Origin: Nostoc sp. CHAB 5834
GTDB lineage: Bacteria > Cyanobacteriota > Cyanobacteriia > Cyanobacteriales > Nostocaceae
NCBI GenBank assembly: GCA_020829485.1
Contig: JAIVFU010000011.1
Span: 56,358-120,357 of the forward strand
Length of the DNA: 64,000 nucleotides
Direction: 5' to 3'
Part shown: positions 17,141-25,828 of the stretch, piece by piece
Layout of the letters: the number at the start of each line of letters is the position of its first letter
Numbering within the stretch: position 1 is the stretch's first letter
Program-made: the position numbers and the translations under genes
Notes under the pieces: model-generated
The model's input: the letters and a program-made list of their open reading frames with translations, nothing else
What the model was told of the DNA's origin: nothing
Database searches by the model: none

Positions 17141-18655
17141 ATGATAAAGGCAAAAATTTTAGTTGTGGAAGATGAAGCTATTGTTGCCAAAGATTTGCAG
17201 CATCGACTTATAAAATTCGGTTATAGGGTTCCTGCTATCGCTTCTTCAGGAGAAGAAGCAATTAATAAAGCAATAGAAATATCCCCCGATTTAGTGCTAA
17301 TGGATATTAAACTAAAAGGCTCAATGGACGGCATAGAAGCTGCCCAAGAAATCTATAAGCGTTTGGATATTCCAGTAATTTATTTGACTGCTTATGCAGA
17401 TGAGAACACATTGGAGCGAGCTAAGATAACTGAGCCTTTTGCTTACCTAATTAAACCTTTTAAAGAAAGAGAACTACAAACAAATATTGAAATAACTCTG
17501 ACTAAACATGGTTTAGAAAGGCAATTAAAGGTAAACAAAAAATGGCTCGATGCACTTTTGAAAAGTATCAGCGATGGTGTGATTGCTAGCAATATGCAAG
17601 AATTGATAACTTTTATGAATCCGGTTGCTGAAAATCTAACCGGATGGAAACAGGAAGAAGCTTGTGGCAGAAATTCATCAGAAATATTTAATATTGCTAA
17701 TGCAGAAACTCATAAATCTATTGAAAGCCCGATCATAAAAGTCCTTCAAGATGGTATTATAGTCAGTCTGCCAGCAGAAACTATTCTGATTACTAAAGAC
17801 GGTGGAGAAATACCAATTGATGACAGCGTTGCACCAATTAGAGATGATCAAGATAATATTACAGGTGCGGTGTTAATTTTTCGAGATATTACTGAGCGCA
17901 AACGAGCGATTGAGGCGCGGAAAAAGCAAATTGAGCAAGAGCAACTTGTGGTGCAATGGGAGGAGATAAATCAACTCAAAAATGACTTTTTGAATTTAGT
18001 TTCCCATGAACTGCGATCGCCTCTGAGTAATATAAAGTTAATGGTTCAAATGATACAATTATCTCCTGTTACTGAGGAAGCTCAACGCTATCTAGAACTG
18101 ATGGAAAATGAGTGCGATCGCGAGCTAGGATTAATTAACGATTTACTAGACTTACAACGCTTGGAAGACTCATCCTATCCAGTAATGACACCTGATGCGT
18201 TGCTCTTAGAACAGTGGGTACCTTGGGTTATTGAGCCGTTTCAAATCCGTGTTCAAGAACATCAGCAAACTCTACAGATAAATCTTGCTTCAAATCTCCC
18301 ACCGTTATTCTCAGATGGCATTAGCTTGGAACGAATCTTAGTAGAATTGCTCAATAATGCCTGTAAATACACACCAGCCGGTGGTGAAATTGTCTTAAGT
18401 GTACGTCACAATTCCTTGGAAGCGTCTGCAAAAACTATGATTACTATCAGTAATTCAGCAGAAATTTCGGTAACAGAGTTACCACGAATATTTGAAAAGT
18501 TTTATCGCGTTCCCAATGCAGATATCTGGAATCAAGGTGGTTCGGGATTAGGTTTACCTATAGTAAAGAAATTAGTCGAACAACTGCAAGGAAACATTCA
18601 AGTAGAAAGCGGTAACGGATGGACAACATTTACTATCACATTAACTGATTTATAG
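17141..18655 (+). CDS. Hybrid receiver-PAS-histidine kinase, partner of the ethylene-receptor-like kinase
   Basis: The 504-residue protein begins with a CheY-like receiver (residues 1-125; acidic pocket VVEDEA, phospho-acceptor Asp in LVLMDIKL, conserved Lys in YLIKPFKE). A PAS domain follows (about 135-260), then HisKA with FLNLVSHELRSPLSNIKL, and HATPase with NACKYTPAGGE and GGSGLGLPIVKKL. It has no membrane segment. A receiver in front of a second kinase suggests that it relays the phosphate from the upstream membrane kinase or is gated by it. No DNA-binding output domain is encoded in the pair, so an unlinked response regulator must complete the path. Confidence 0.9.
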   Translation: MIKAKILVVEDEAIVAKDLQHRLIKFGYRVPAIASSGEEAINKAIEISPDLVLMDIKLKGSMDGIEAAQEIYKRLDIPVIYLTAYADENTLERAKITEPFAYLIKPFKERELQTNIEITLTKHGLERQLKVNKKWLDALLKSISDGVIASNMQELITFMNPVAENLTGWKQEEACGRNSSEIFNIANAETHKSIESPIIKVLQDGIIVSLPAETILITKDGGEIPIDDSVAPIRDDQDNITGAVLIFRDITERKRAIEARKKQIEQEQLVVQWEEINQLKNDFLNLVSHELRSPLSNIKLMVQMIQLSPVTEEAQRYLELMENECDRELGLINDLLDLQRLEDSSYPVMTPDALLLEQWVPWVIEPFQIRVQEHQQTLQINLASNLPPLFSDGISLERILVELLNNACKYTPAGGEIVLSVRHNSLEASAKTMITISNSAEISVTELPRIFEKFYRVPNADIWNQGGSGLGLPIVKKLVEQLQGNIQVESGNGWTTFTITLTDL

Positions 18656-18663
18656 GTGCTGCA

Positions 18664-18775
18664 CATATAGACCTAACCCCCAGCCCCTTAAGAGCGAGCG
18701 TTGGGGAGCAAGATTCAAAGCCTCTCTCCTTTTAGGAGAGAGGTCAAAGTGTATTGCTTCCATTCGAGAACCGCT
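18664..18775. mobile_element. Dispersed inverted-repeat element, family C, copy with degenerate left end
   Basis: The right part (GGTCAAAGTGTATTGC, then GAGAACCGCT) and the core CTCTCTCCTTTTAGGAGAGAG match, in opposite orientation, the complete element at 58149-58293. It lies directly against the argJ relic and supplies the false start codon of that ORF. Confidence 0.6.
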
Positions 18776-18942
18776 ATAATATTGTGATAGCTTCTACAGG
18801 TGTAATTGGCAGACGTTACCCAATTGAAAAAATTCGGGCAGGTTTATTGGGATTGGGGAAAAATTTTACTCCTGCTGATTTTTATGCCGCAGCCCGTGGT
18901 ATTATGACCACCGATACAGTACCAAAACTAGTTGACTTTTGA
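18776..18942 (+). pseudogene. argJ: argJ relic (glutamate N-acetyltransferase fragment)
   Basis: About 55 codons encode VIASTGVIGRRYPIEKIRAG and, further on, AARGIMTTDTVPKL. These match the two landmark regions of ArgJ, the bifunctional ornithine acetyltransferase/N-acetylglutamate synthase of arginine synthesis: the STGVIG box, and the MTTDT segment that precedes the autoprocessing Thr. Full ArgJ is about 400 residues, so this is a fragment. It is bounded by a family C inverted-repeat element on the left and a dispersed repeat on the right, and a working argJ is expected elsewhere. Confidence 0.7.
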
Positions 18943-18958
18943 CTTCCGCCTTATGGTA

Positions 18959-20059
18959 CTAGTTCTTGACACCTAACATTTGTCTCCTAACAAGAGCATG
19001 GCCAGATTGAACATCAAACCAGTGAATATCCTCAGGGCGCAATGCTAATGTAATATCCTCGCCACTCCAATTTTGGTCTGTTGGCAACAAAGCCCGTACT
19101 GTAATCGCTCCGGTTTGTGAACCCTCAATCCTGACACTAACTAAATAGTGCATACCCAAGTTTTCCACTAAAAACACTCGCCCTTGGATAGTCTGAGTAT
19201 CACCTGGTTGAGCAATGCGGACATCTTCTGGGCGGATTCCCAGAACAATCTGCGGTGGTAGTGTTGGTATATCTGGAAGAAGCACTTGGAAGTTACCTGC
19301 GATCGCATATTGTCCCTTACAAGGTAAAGTTAGCAAATTCATTTGCGGACTACCAACAAATCCAGCCACAAATAGATTAGCTGGATGGTTATAGATGCAC
19401 TCAGGCGGGTCAAGTTGCTGGACATAGCCATCGTTGAGCAATGCAACTTTAGTGGAGAGCGTCATCGCTTCGGTTTGGTCGTGGGTGACATAGACAACTG
19501 GCACTTTTTGTGCTGCAAAAATTTGCTTGATATCGGCTCGGACTCTTTCCCGCAGTAGTGCATCCAGGTTACTTAAAGGTTCATCCAGCAGGTATACATC
19601 AGCATTACGCACCAAAGCACGACCGACAGCAACCCTCTGCCGTTGACCTCCAGACATTTGTCCAGGCTTGCGGTTCATTAACTCTGCTAATCCTAAAACT
19701 TCTGCCACTTCTGCCACTCGCTGTTTAATTTCTGTAGGTGGTACTTTTTTCAGCTTCAGTCCAGAAGCAAGGTTTTCGTACACCGTCATGTGAGGATAGA
19801 GTGCATAGCTTTGAAATACCATTGCAATGTTGCGATCGGCTGCTCGTTTATAGGTAACATCCACCTCCCCAATCTTAATTTGACCACGAGTAGGTTCTTC
19901 AAGACCCGCAATCATTCTTAGAACGGTAGATTTGCCACAGCCGGAAGGGCCAAGTAAAGTGAGAAACTCATGGTTATCTACAGTTAAACTAACGTCTTTG
20001 ACAGGGATGACTTTAGGATTATAGGTTTTGTTTAAGTTTGTGAGTTCAAGTTTAGCCAT
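18959..20059 (-). CDS. Carbohydrate ABC transporter ATP-binding protein (MalK/UgpC type)
   Basis: The 366-residue ATPase shows Walker A GPSGCGKST (residues 38-46), Q-loop QSYALYPHMT, signature MSGGQRQRVAVGRAL, Walker B VYLLDEPLSNLDA and the switch His in VTHDQTEAM. A C-terminal OB/TOBE domain (about 235-360) is typical of sugar importers. It energises uptake through the two permeases encoded upstream in the same orientation. A 243-base gap filled with tandem repeats separates it from the permease gene, so its expression may be partly uncoupled. Family assignment is firm; the sugar is not known. Confidence 0.9.
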   Translation of the reverse strand: MAKLELTNLNKTYNPKVIPVKDVSLTVDNHEFLTLLGPSGCGKSTVLRMIAGLEEPTRGQIKIGEVDVTYKRAADRNIAMVFQSYALYPHMTVYENLASGLKLKKVPPTEIKQRVAEVAEVLGLAELMNRKPGQMSGGQRQRVAVGRALVRNADVYLLDEPLSNLDALLRERVRADIKQIFAAQKVPVVYVTHDQTEAMTLSTKVALLNDGYVQQLDPPECIYNHPANLFVAGFVGSPQMNLLTLPCKGQYAIAGNFQVLLPDIPTLPPQIVLGIRPEDVRIAQPGDTQTIQGRVFLVENLGMHYLVSVRIEGSQTGAITVRALLPTDQNWSGEDITLALRPEDIHWFDVQSGHALVRRQMLGVKN

Positions 20060-20099
20060 TTTGATTTATAAGCTGTTACGCATTTAACTTGTACATTTA

Positions 20100-20261
20100 C
20101 CTGATGACTGTTGACTGTTGACTGATGACTGATGACTGTTGACCGTTGACTGATGACTGTTGACTGTTGACTGTTGACTGATGACTGATGACTGTTGACT
20201 GATGACTGATGACTGATGACTGTTGACCGTTGACTGATGACTGTTGACTGTTGACCGTCAA
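20100..20261. repeat. Tandem TGACTGTTGAC/TGACTGATGAC repeats
   Basis: About 160 bases of short repeats mixing TGACTGT, TGACTGA and TGACCGT units lie between the ABC ATPase and permease genes. The same motif recurs in short form at about 61826-61856. They are non-coding. Confidence 0.85.
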
Positions 20262-20302
20262 CGATTATAAAGAATGTTTATATAATTTAGACGCATATCA
20301 GC

Positions 20303-21187
20303 TTATCCTTTGACAGCACCAGCGGTAAGACCTTGGACAATCCGGCGCTGGAAAAACAAAACTAGTAAAATTAAGGGTAATGTCCCGACGACAGTAGCAG
20401 CAGCGATCGGGCCGTATGGAATTTCATATATTGTCGCACCACCCAACTGAGCAGCAGCAACGGGAATTGTCTTCAATTCTTCACGAGTCATAAACGTTAG
20501 AGCGAAAATAAACTCGTTCCAAGCAAAAATAAAGGTGAGGATTCCAGTAGTCACCAAGGCGGGAAGGGTCATAGGTAGCACGATTTGCCATAGTAGTTGA
20601 AATGTGTTGTAGCCATCGACCCTAGCGGAATCTTCCAAATCTTTTGGCAATTGTTGAAAAAAGCTTCTAAGTACTAAAATTGTTAGCGGCAAATTGATGG
20701 CAGTATAGGGTATAATTAGCGCCAGATAATTGTTGCCGAGTTTAAGCGCCTGGATAATTTCTAACAGTCCTAAAAACAATAGAATTCCAGGAAATAAGGT
20801 AACAATTAGAACGCTGGCGAGGATAGCTCTTTCACCCCAAGGGCGTAACCGTGCGAGGGCATAAGCCGCAGGTGCGCCGATCGCTAAAGCTACAGCTGTA
20901 GAAGTAATCGACACAAAGGCACTGTTGAAGATGTAGCGCCAAAATGGACGACGAGTAAATAACTCAATGTAGTGATTGAAAGTGAATCTTGTGGGAAAAT
21001 AGACAGTAGGAACGGCGGCAATATCTTCATTGACTTTAAACGAGGTCAGTAATTGCCATAAGGCTGGCGCTAGGCTGAATATTACTATTAATACAACTAT
21101 TATGGGCAGCAAGATTTTTTTCAGAGAAAACTTGCTTCCTCCTTTTCGTTTTGGAGTCGTTGGAACTGCTTGGGGAGTTACACTCAT
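20303..21187 (-). CDS. Carbohydrate ABC transporter permease (MalG type)
   Basis: The 294-residue protein has six predicted membrane helices. The cytoplasmic EAA loop, which contacts the ATPase, is recognisable (EDSARVDGYNTFQLLWQIVLP, about residues 190-210). It forms the transmembrane channel with the neighbouring MalF-type permease, whose stop lies only four bases before this start. The basic, proline-rich N-terminus (PKRKGGSKFSLKK) is usual for the family. Confidence 0.9.
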   Translation of the reverse strand: MSVTPQAVPTTPKRKGGSKFSLKKILLPIIVVLIVIFSLAPALWQLLTSFKVNEDIAAVPTVYFPTRFTFNHYIELFTRRPFWRYIFNSAFVSITSTAVALAIGAPAAYALARLRPWGERAILASVLIVTLFPGILLFLGLLEIIQALKLGNNYLALIIPYTAINLPLTILVLRSFFQQLPKDLEDSARVDGYNTFQLLWQIVLPMTLPALVTTGILTFIFAWNEFIFALTFMTREELKTIPVAAAQLGGATIYEIPYGPIAAATVVGTLPLILLVLFFQRRIVQGLTAGAVKG

Positions 21188-21190
21188 GGG

Positions 21191-22102
21191 TTAAATGGCT
21201 CCTGATGTTTTGGCACGGTATTTGTTCAGCAAGAAACTAGCGATCGCTACCGCAGCAATCAATATTAAAAATGTCACTACTACCAGGGCTGCTCCATAAC
21301 CAAAATCCAAGTAGCGCATCACCGTAGAATAAATATACAATGACACCACTTCTGTAGCGCCACCAGGGCCACCCCCAGTCATCACAGCAATCAAGTCGAA
21401 AATCCCGAAAGCTTGAGCAAACCGAAATAGCACTGCAATTAAGATTTGCGGCAGCAGTAGTGGTAGGGTAATATTGCGGAAGCTTTGCCAAGCAGTCGCC
21501 CCATCGACGGAGTAAGCTTCATAAAGGTCTTGTGATATCGATTGCAAACCAGCTAGCAAGAGGATACTGATAAACGGCGTAGTTTTCCAAACATCAGCAA
21601 AAACCACTGCTATCATTGCCAGCGTTGGATCTCCTAACCAGTTAATGCCAGTCTCAATCAGCCCCAACCGCCGCAGAATATCGTTTACAACCCCAAACTG
21701 GTCGTTAAAAATCCAAGCCCACGCCAGACCAATCAGAGAAGTAGGCAAAGCCCAAGGTATAATCGCGGTTGTACGCACTATACCCCGCCCAAAAAACGCC
21801 TGGTTGAGAACTAGGGCAACCCCCAGTCCTAGCAGTAGTTCTGAGATTACTGATGCTGTTGTGAACACCGTAGTCGCCCACAAACTCTGCCAGAAACGAC
21901 CATCTCCCGCCATCCGCACATAATTTTCCAAACCAGAGAATACAGGTTGTAGCTCTGTTCCCAAATTTCTAGTAAATACGCTTAACCAAAATGCTCGTAA
22001 AATCGGGTAGGCAAATACAAACAACAACAGCAGCAATGCGGGTGTTAATAAAATCCAGGCTGTCTGTTGTTCTCGACTTCTGAGTGTATTTAAATTTGTC
22101 AT
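21191..22102 (-). CDS. Carbohydrate ABC transporter permease (MalF type)
   Basis: The 303-residue permease has six membrane helices and an EAA loop (YEAYSVDGATAWQSFRNITL, about residues 195-215). It pairs with the MalG-type permease that follows directly. Its start codon is the last ATG of a run of ATGACAA heptamers (22095-22138), so several ATGs precede it and initiation could be spread over the array. The substrate should be the same as for the binding protein upstream. Confidence 0.9.
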   Translation of the reverse strand: MTNLNTLRSREQQTAWILLTPALLLLLFVFAYPILRAFWLSVFTRNLGTELQPVFSGLENYVRMAGDGRFWQSLWATTVFTTASVISELLLGLGVALVLNQAFFGRGIVRTTAIIPWALPTSLIGLAWAWIFNDQFGVVNDILRRLGLIETGINWLGDPTLAMIAVVFADVWKTTPFISILLLAGLQSISQDLYEAYSVDGATAWQSFRNITLPLLLPQILIAVLFRFAQAFGIFDLIAVMTGGGPGGATEVVSLYIYSTVMRYLDFGYGAALVVVTFLILIAAVAIASFLLNKYRAKTSGAI

Positions 22103-22138
22103 TTGTCATTTGTCATTTGTCATTTGTCATTTGTCATT
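22095..22138. repeat. Heptamer array ATGACAA overlapping a start codon
   Basis: Six copies of ATGACAA (minus strand) run into the start of the MalF-type permease gene. The same heptamer forms the start of tyrA at 41254-41281. Every third copy can place an ATG in frame. Confidence 0.8.
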
Positions 22139-22159
22139 GAGAATCGGGCATTGGGGATT

Positions 22160-22220
22160 TTGAACTCCGTTAATGAGTCTTTGAACTCCGTTAATGAGTC
22201 TTTGAACTCCGTTAATGAGT
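22160..22220. repeat. Three copies of a 21-bp repeat
   Basis: The unit TTGAACTCCGTTAATGAGTCT occurs three times. Its reverse complement (AGACTCATTAACGGAGTTCAA) is close to the unit of the 13-copy array at 47868-48140, so both belong to one dispersed 21-bp repeat family. Confidence 0.85.
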
Positions 22221-22263
22221 ATCCGAGGTGGATGAACAAGTCTTTTAACCAATGCTTTAACTT

Positions 22264-23586
22264 CTAACTCCCCCTGCCCCCTCCTCCCAGCAGTCGCCGC
22301 GTTTCAGCCGCCGCAGCTTGCATTGCTCGTTCAGAATTCATCCGACCGGATAACGCAGCGCTGAGATAACGCTGTAAAATATCTGATGTCTGAGCATATT
22401 GGGCGATGGGCGGACGTAAAACTGCATTGTCCACGACCTCCAATAACTGCGGATAGTGGGGGTATTTAGCAACAATCTCTGGGTCTGTAAATAAATCCCG
22501 GCGACTTGGCACATAGCCTGCACTGAAAATGAATCGGCGCTGTGCTTCTCGACTGGTAAAATACTGAATTGCTTTCCAAGCTTCTTCAGGATGTTGAGAA
22601 GATTTAGCAATCCCTAAACCCCAGCCCCCTAGACAAGCTGCTCCCGTCTGCCCAGGAGCGTGAACCATCGGTTTAATCGCAATTTTGCCCCGGATTGGCG
22701 AATTTTCTGCCTGAGCTAAAGGCCACGCATAAGGCCAACTGCGTAAAAACGCTACTTGACCACTTTGAAACAAGCGCCGGGTGTCTTCTTCCTGGTAGGT
22801 CGTGACTCCAGGAGGAGAAACGCCTTCCCTAACGGTACTACGCAGAAACTCAATGGCTCGTAATGTTTCTGGTCGATCTAGTCCAACTTCGAGGGTGTCG
22901 GGATTAACCCAGAAACCACCAAAGCCATCGAGAACTTCTGCAAACATTGCCACAAGTCCTTCATATTGCCGACCCTGCCAAACATAGCCCCAATTCACCT
23001 GCTTTTTCTTCTGCAAAACTTGGGAAATTCGGATCAAATCATCAAAGGTTTCTGGCGGTTGCAATCCCGCTTGTTTGATTAAATCTTCTCGGTAGTAGAG
23101 CATTCCCACGTCGGAACGCACTGGAATGCGGTACAGTTTGTCTTGGTAACGTCCCCCTTCTACATCCTGGGATGAAAATTCTCCCAACTCCTCTTTAGAA
23201 ATGCGATCGCCTAAAGGTAGCAACCATCCAGCAGCAGCAAACTTGGATGTCCAGATCACATCCATATTAATCAGGTCATAAGGGGATTCACCCAAGATAA
23301 AAGATGAGGTGTACAGGTCTTCGAGTAAATTTGTGGCATTCGGCCCTTCAACTAGGTTAATGCGAATACCTGGGTTCTCAGCCTCGAAGTCTCTAATTAA
23401 ACCCTGCCTCCAAGGTTCGGCATCAGGGGCAGTCATTAACACATTGAGGATAACTGGTTGCTGCGAAAGTGCTACCCAACAGAACAATATGATACTCAAC
23501 AGAGTTGCCAGGAAAACCCCTATATGTAAATAACTCTGTTTTTGGATGAATTTTTGCAACTTGTTTATTGGCTTTCGGTACAACAT
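22264..23586 (-). CDS. Carbohydrate ABC transporter substrate-binding protein
   Basis: The 440-residue family 1 solute-binding protein has an N-terminal membrane anchor or signal (HIGVFLATLLSIILFCWVAL, about residues 21-40). The mature domain has the usual extracellular-sugar-binding features (DLINMDVIWTSKFAAAGWLL, IPVRSDVGMLYYREDL, FLRSWPYAW). It captures the sugar in the periplasm and hands it to the two permeases encoded next, and the stop-to-start gap holds only short repeats. It is the first gene of the four-gene transporter unit. In Nostoc such systems can import glucosides; which one is not visible. Confidence 0.9.
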   Translation of the reverse strand: MLYRKPINKLQKFIQKQSYLHIGVFLATLLSIILFCWVALSQQPVILNVLMTAPDAEPWRQGLIRDFEAENPGIRINLVEGPNATNLLEDLYTSSFILGESPYDLINMDVIWTSKFAAAGWLLPLGDRISKEELGEFSSQDVEGGRYQDKLYRIPVRSDVGMLYYREDLIKQAGLQPPETFDDLIRISQVLQKKKQVNWGYVWQGRQYEGLVAMFAEVLDGFGGFWVNPDTLEVGLDRPETLRAIEFLRSTVREGVSPPGVTTYQEEDTRRLFQSGQVAFLRSWPYAWPLAQAENSPIRGKIAIKPMVHAPGQTGAACLGGWGLGIAKSSQHPEEAWKAIQYFTSREAQRRFIFSAGYVPSRRDLFTDPEIVAKYPHYPQLLEVVDNAVLRPPIAQYAQTSDILQRYLSAALSGRMNSERAMQAAAAETRRLLGGGGRGS

Positions 23587-23984
23587 TATTAATGTAGCGA
23601 TCGCTAGTGGGAATTATTAGGAAATCAAAACAGAAAATGTCTGAAAAAAATTAATTATTTTATATAACTTTTTTATCAAATTCTTATGATTAATAAACAA
23701 GCTAGTCAATAAACTTAACATCAGGTAGGCTTAAAAATATACAATTTTATTGTAAATAAACGTAAATTTTGCTAACAAACCGTAAATATACAGTAGCCCA
23801 TTTCAGGAAAAAAACTGTTTAATTAGACAGTTAAAGACTACTATAGATGTAAATTAGTTTCTTTTTAATCGATTAAGCAACCTTCTAAAGGTAGAGTTAG
23901 TTAGAAGAGGGAGCAATGCCAGGGCAGACGCATCTAAATATTGAAAAAGAGATAAGGTAGCTCTTAGCAAAAAATAACTGAGGG

Positions 23985-24330
23985 TGAAGTTGTTGCTATA
24001 GATGGAAAAACCTTATCTTCTGTGGTTATTATGATATAACTAGCAACCAAAGTGAAATACAAATGGTAAGTGCCTAAGCAAGTAGAACAACTAGAAATAT
24101 ACTGAAAACGGGTTAAAGCTTTACTTTTAAAATCGCTGAGAGATTAACAAGCAAAATTTTTTTGCCTAGGCAAAAGTCCAGAAATCAAACGTTTTCAGTA
24201 TAGATTGGTGCTAGAACAAATTAAAGCGAATGAAAAATCGAATGAAATAACAGCGATTCCAGAAATTTTATAGGTATTAAAGTTTTATGTTATTGATGTA
24301 ATAATTAATGCTATGCTTTGGTAATTCCAC
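23985..24330 (+). pseudogene. ISAs1-family transposase relic
   Basis: In-frame pieces encode EVVAIDGKT near 23987-24010, then MVSA...ASRTTRN near 24063-24098. After the nested element comes LVLEQIKANEKSNEITAIPE near 24206-24266, followed by a stop and degenerate VIDVIINAM. These are the DDE-domain landmarks of ISAs1 / H-repeat transposases (AIDGKT, MVSAW, KSNEITAIP, TIDAM). Several stop codons and a nested insertion show that it is long dead. Confidence 0.7.
24099..24201 (+). mobile_element. 103-bp inverted-repeat element nested in the ISAs1 relic
   Basis: The ends ATACTGAAAACG and CGTTTTCAGTAT are exact inverted repeats flanked by TA, and an internal palindrome TTTTGCCTAGGCAAAA lies near 24160-24175. 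Removing it rejoins the two homologous parts of the relic, which proves insertion into a pre-existing transposase gene. Confidence 0.75.
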
Positions 24331-24621
24331 GGCGATAATATTAGTCCTCATCTAGAGATAGATGGCGCAGTTACATCAAGAACTAAAAGTAAGCCCCCAC
24401 TTAGCAATTGCTTTGCCAAAAAAACTTGACACAAGTAGTTGTTTTGTAATATAGTATATTACATATAAAATGAGTTAAATTAAAAAGGCTTGCTAGCCAG
24501 TACAGCACGGTGAAAATAAAATTACCATTTGTACGCAATTAGTTAATATTACGAGAACAGTTTTTCAAAATTTCATAGTTAACACAAAATAACTCGATTA
24601 ACGCTGTATAACTAAACAAAT

Positions 24622-25824
24622 ATGGATTTTGATTATTTTAGAAGTAATGAAGGTACTCCTACAAATAATACCAGGCAAAGCTTGCTTGCTAGCGGTTGGC
24701 GACCGTTTAACCGAGAATTAGACTGGGGGTTTTTGTGGCAACTGTTGTATGGTGACTCCCGCGAATTAACTCAAAAAACTTTGAGTTTAGCGAGTAATGT
24801 TGCTGATGTTTTGGGACGAAATAATTATGCTTGGTGGGCTAATTTATTAAATGTTGTATCTGATAATACCCGCTACGAAGTTGAAAAATTTTGGAATTAC
24901 ATCACGCCAGATCCTCAATCACCAGATCATCGCTACAAAGATGTTTTGAGTACGGAAACGCCCATCGTCCAATTTGTCAGTCGTAGTAGCATTCCCATTG
25001 ATTATGTTCTTAATCGACTGCAAGAAATTACTGTACTGCGAGTTTTAGGAGTGTTGGGTAATCCCGACATTATTACCCAGTATTACTCAGAAAGAGATTT
25101 TTATTTTCCTATAGATAAATTTGTTAGCTGGGAACGCTTAGATGTTATCAATACTGTTTATGCTTACTGGGCGAAGCATGACGTTTGGTTGCAAATTGAT
25201 CCCTACGATCGCGGGCGACGACAATATTCTGTAATGGCGAAAAATATTGCGCCACTAATTAACAAAGCGACTTACGATTTAGCAGTGATGCTGAGTGGAT
25301 ATCAAAGTCGTGTAGGCAAGGTTCACAGTCAATTTAACATTCGCACATTTCCAGCAGATATCCAAAACTTTACTGATTCTGTACAACAAGCGATTCTTAA
25401 TCAAAACCAGTTAGCGGTTGTTGTACATGGGCAACCAGGTACAGGTAAAACAGTCTGGACACAGGCAGTAGCAAAAGAAATTCTTGTACCTTTGGGATAT
25501 GTAGTTTTTATTTTAGATCATGATGCGATCGCTAACTTTGTCCCACCAACTTACATAGAACGTATTTGTATCGTTATTAACGAAGCTGATAATCTAGCGC
25601 AAAATCGTGCTTCTGAAGTAGCGCAATACAATAACAAAACCGAACACATTCTGAGTTTGCTAGATGGCACTTTGTATCAGAGTGTAATTGATGAGTCTGG
25701 TATTCAGATGCAGCAACGTTTAGTTGTATTGATGACTTGTAACACTACTGAAAGATTAGATCCAGCCATGTTACGTAAGGGCAGGGTGGATTTAATATAT
25801 GAGTTTACGCAACTATTTATTTGA
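24622..25824 (+). CDS. Orphan AAA+ ATPase
   Basis: The 400-residue protein has an uncharacterised N-terminal half rich in Trp and Tyr (about residues 1-245) and a C-terminal AAA+ domain with Walker A GQPGTGKTVW (about 273-282), Walker B IERICIVINEADN, and a sensor/arginine-finger section LMTCNTTERLDPAMLRKGRVD. The Walker B motif reads NEAD rather than the more common DE-D/E, still with an acidic catalytic residue. It should remodel a protein or complex; the partner is unknown. It converges on the response-regulator gene with a four-base gap. Confidence 0.8.
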   Translation: MDFDYFRSNEGTPTNNTRQSLLASGWRPFNRELDWGFLWQLLYGDSRELTQKTLSLASNVADVLGRNNYAWWANLLNVVSDNTRYEVEKFWNYITPDPQSPDHRYKDVLSTETPIVQFVSRSSIPIDYVLNRLQEITVLRVLGVLGNPDIITQYYSERDFYFPIDKFVSWERLDVINTVYAYWAKHDVWLQIDPYDRGRRQYSVMAKNIAPLINKATYDLAVMLSGYQSRVGKVHSQFNIRTFPADIQNFTDSVQQAILNQNQLAVVVHGQPGTGKTVWTQAVAKEILVPLGYVVFILDHDAIANFVPPTYIERICIVINEADNLAQNRASEVAQYNNKTEHILSLLDGTLYQSVIDESGIQMQQRLVVLMTCNTTERLDPAMLRKGRVDLIYEFTQLFI

Positions 25825-25828
25825 AGTT

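Larger units (their letters stand above)
23587..24621. other. Intergenic region with transposase relic
   Basis: The 1-kb gap is very AT-rich. Its first 350 bases should include the promoter of the binding-protein gene. The centre is a decayed ISAs1 transposase (23985-24330) interrupted by a small inverted-repeat element (24099-24201). The last 290 bases precede the AAA+ ATPase and show no further gene. Confidence 0.6.
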
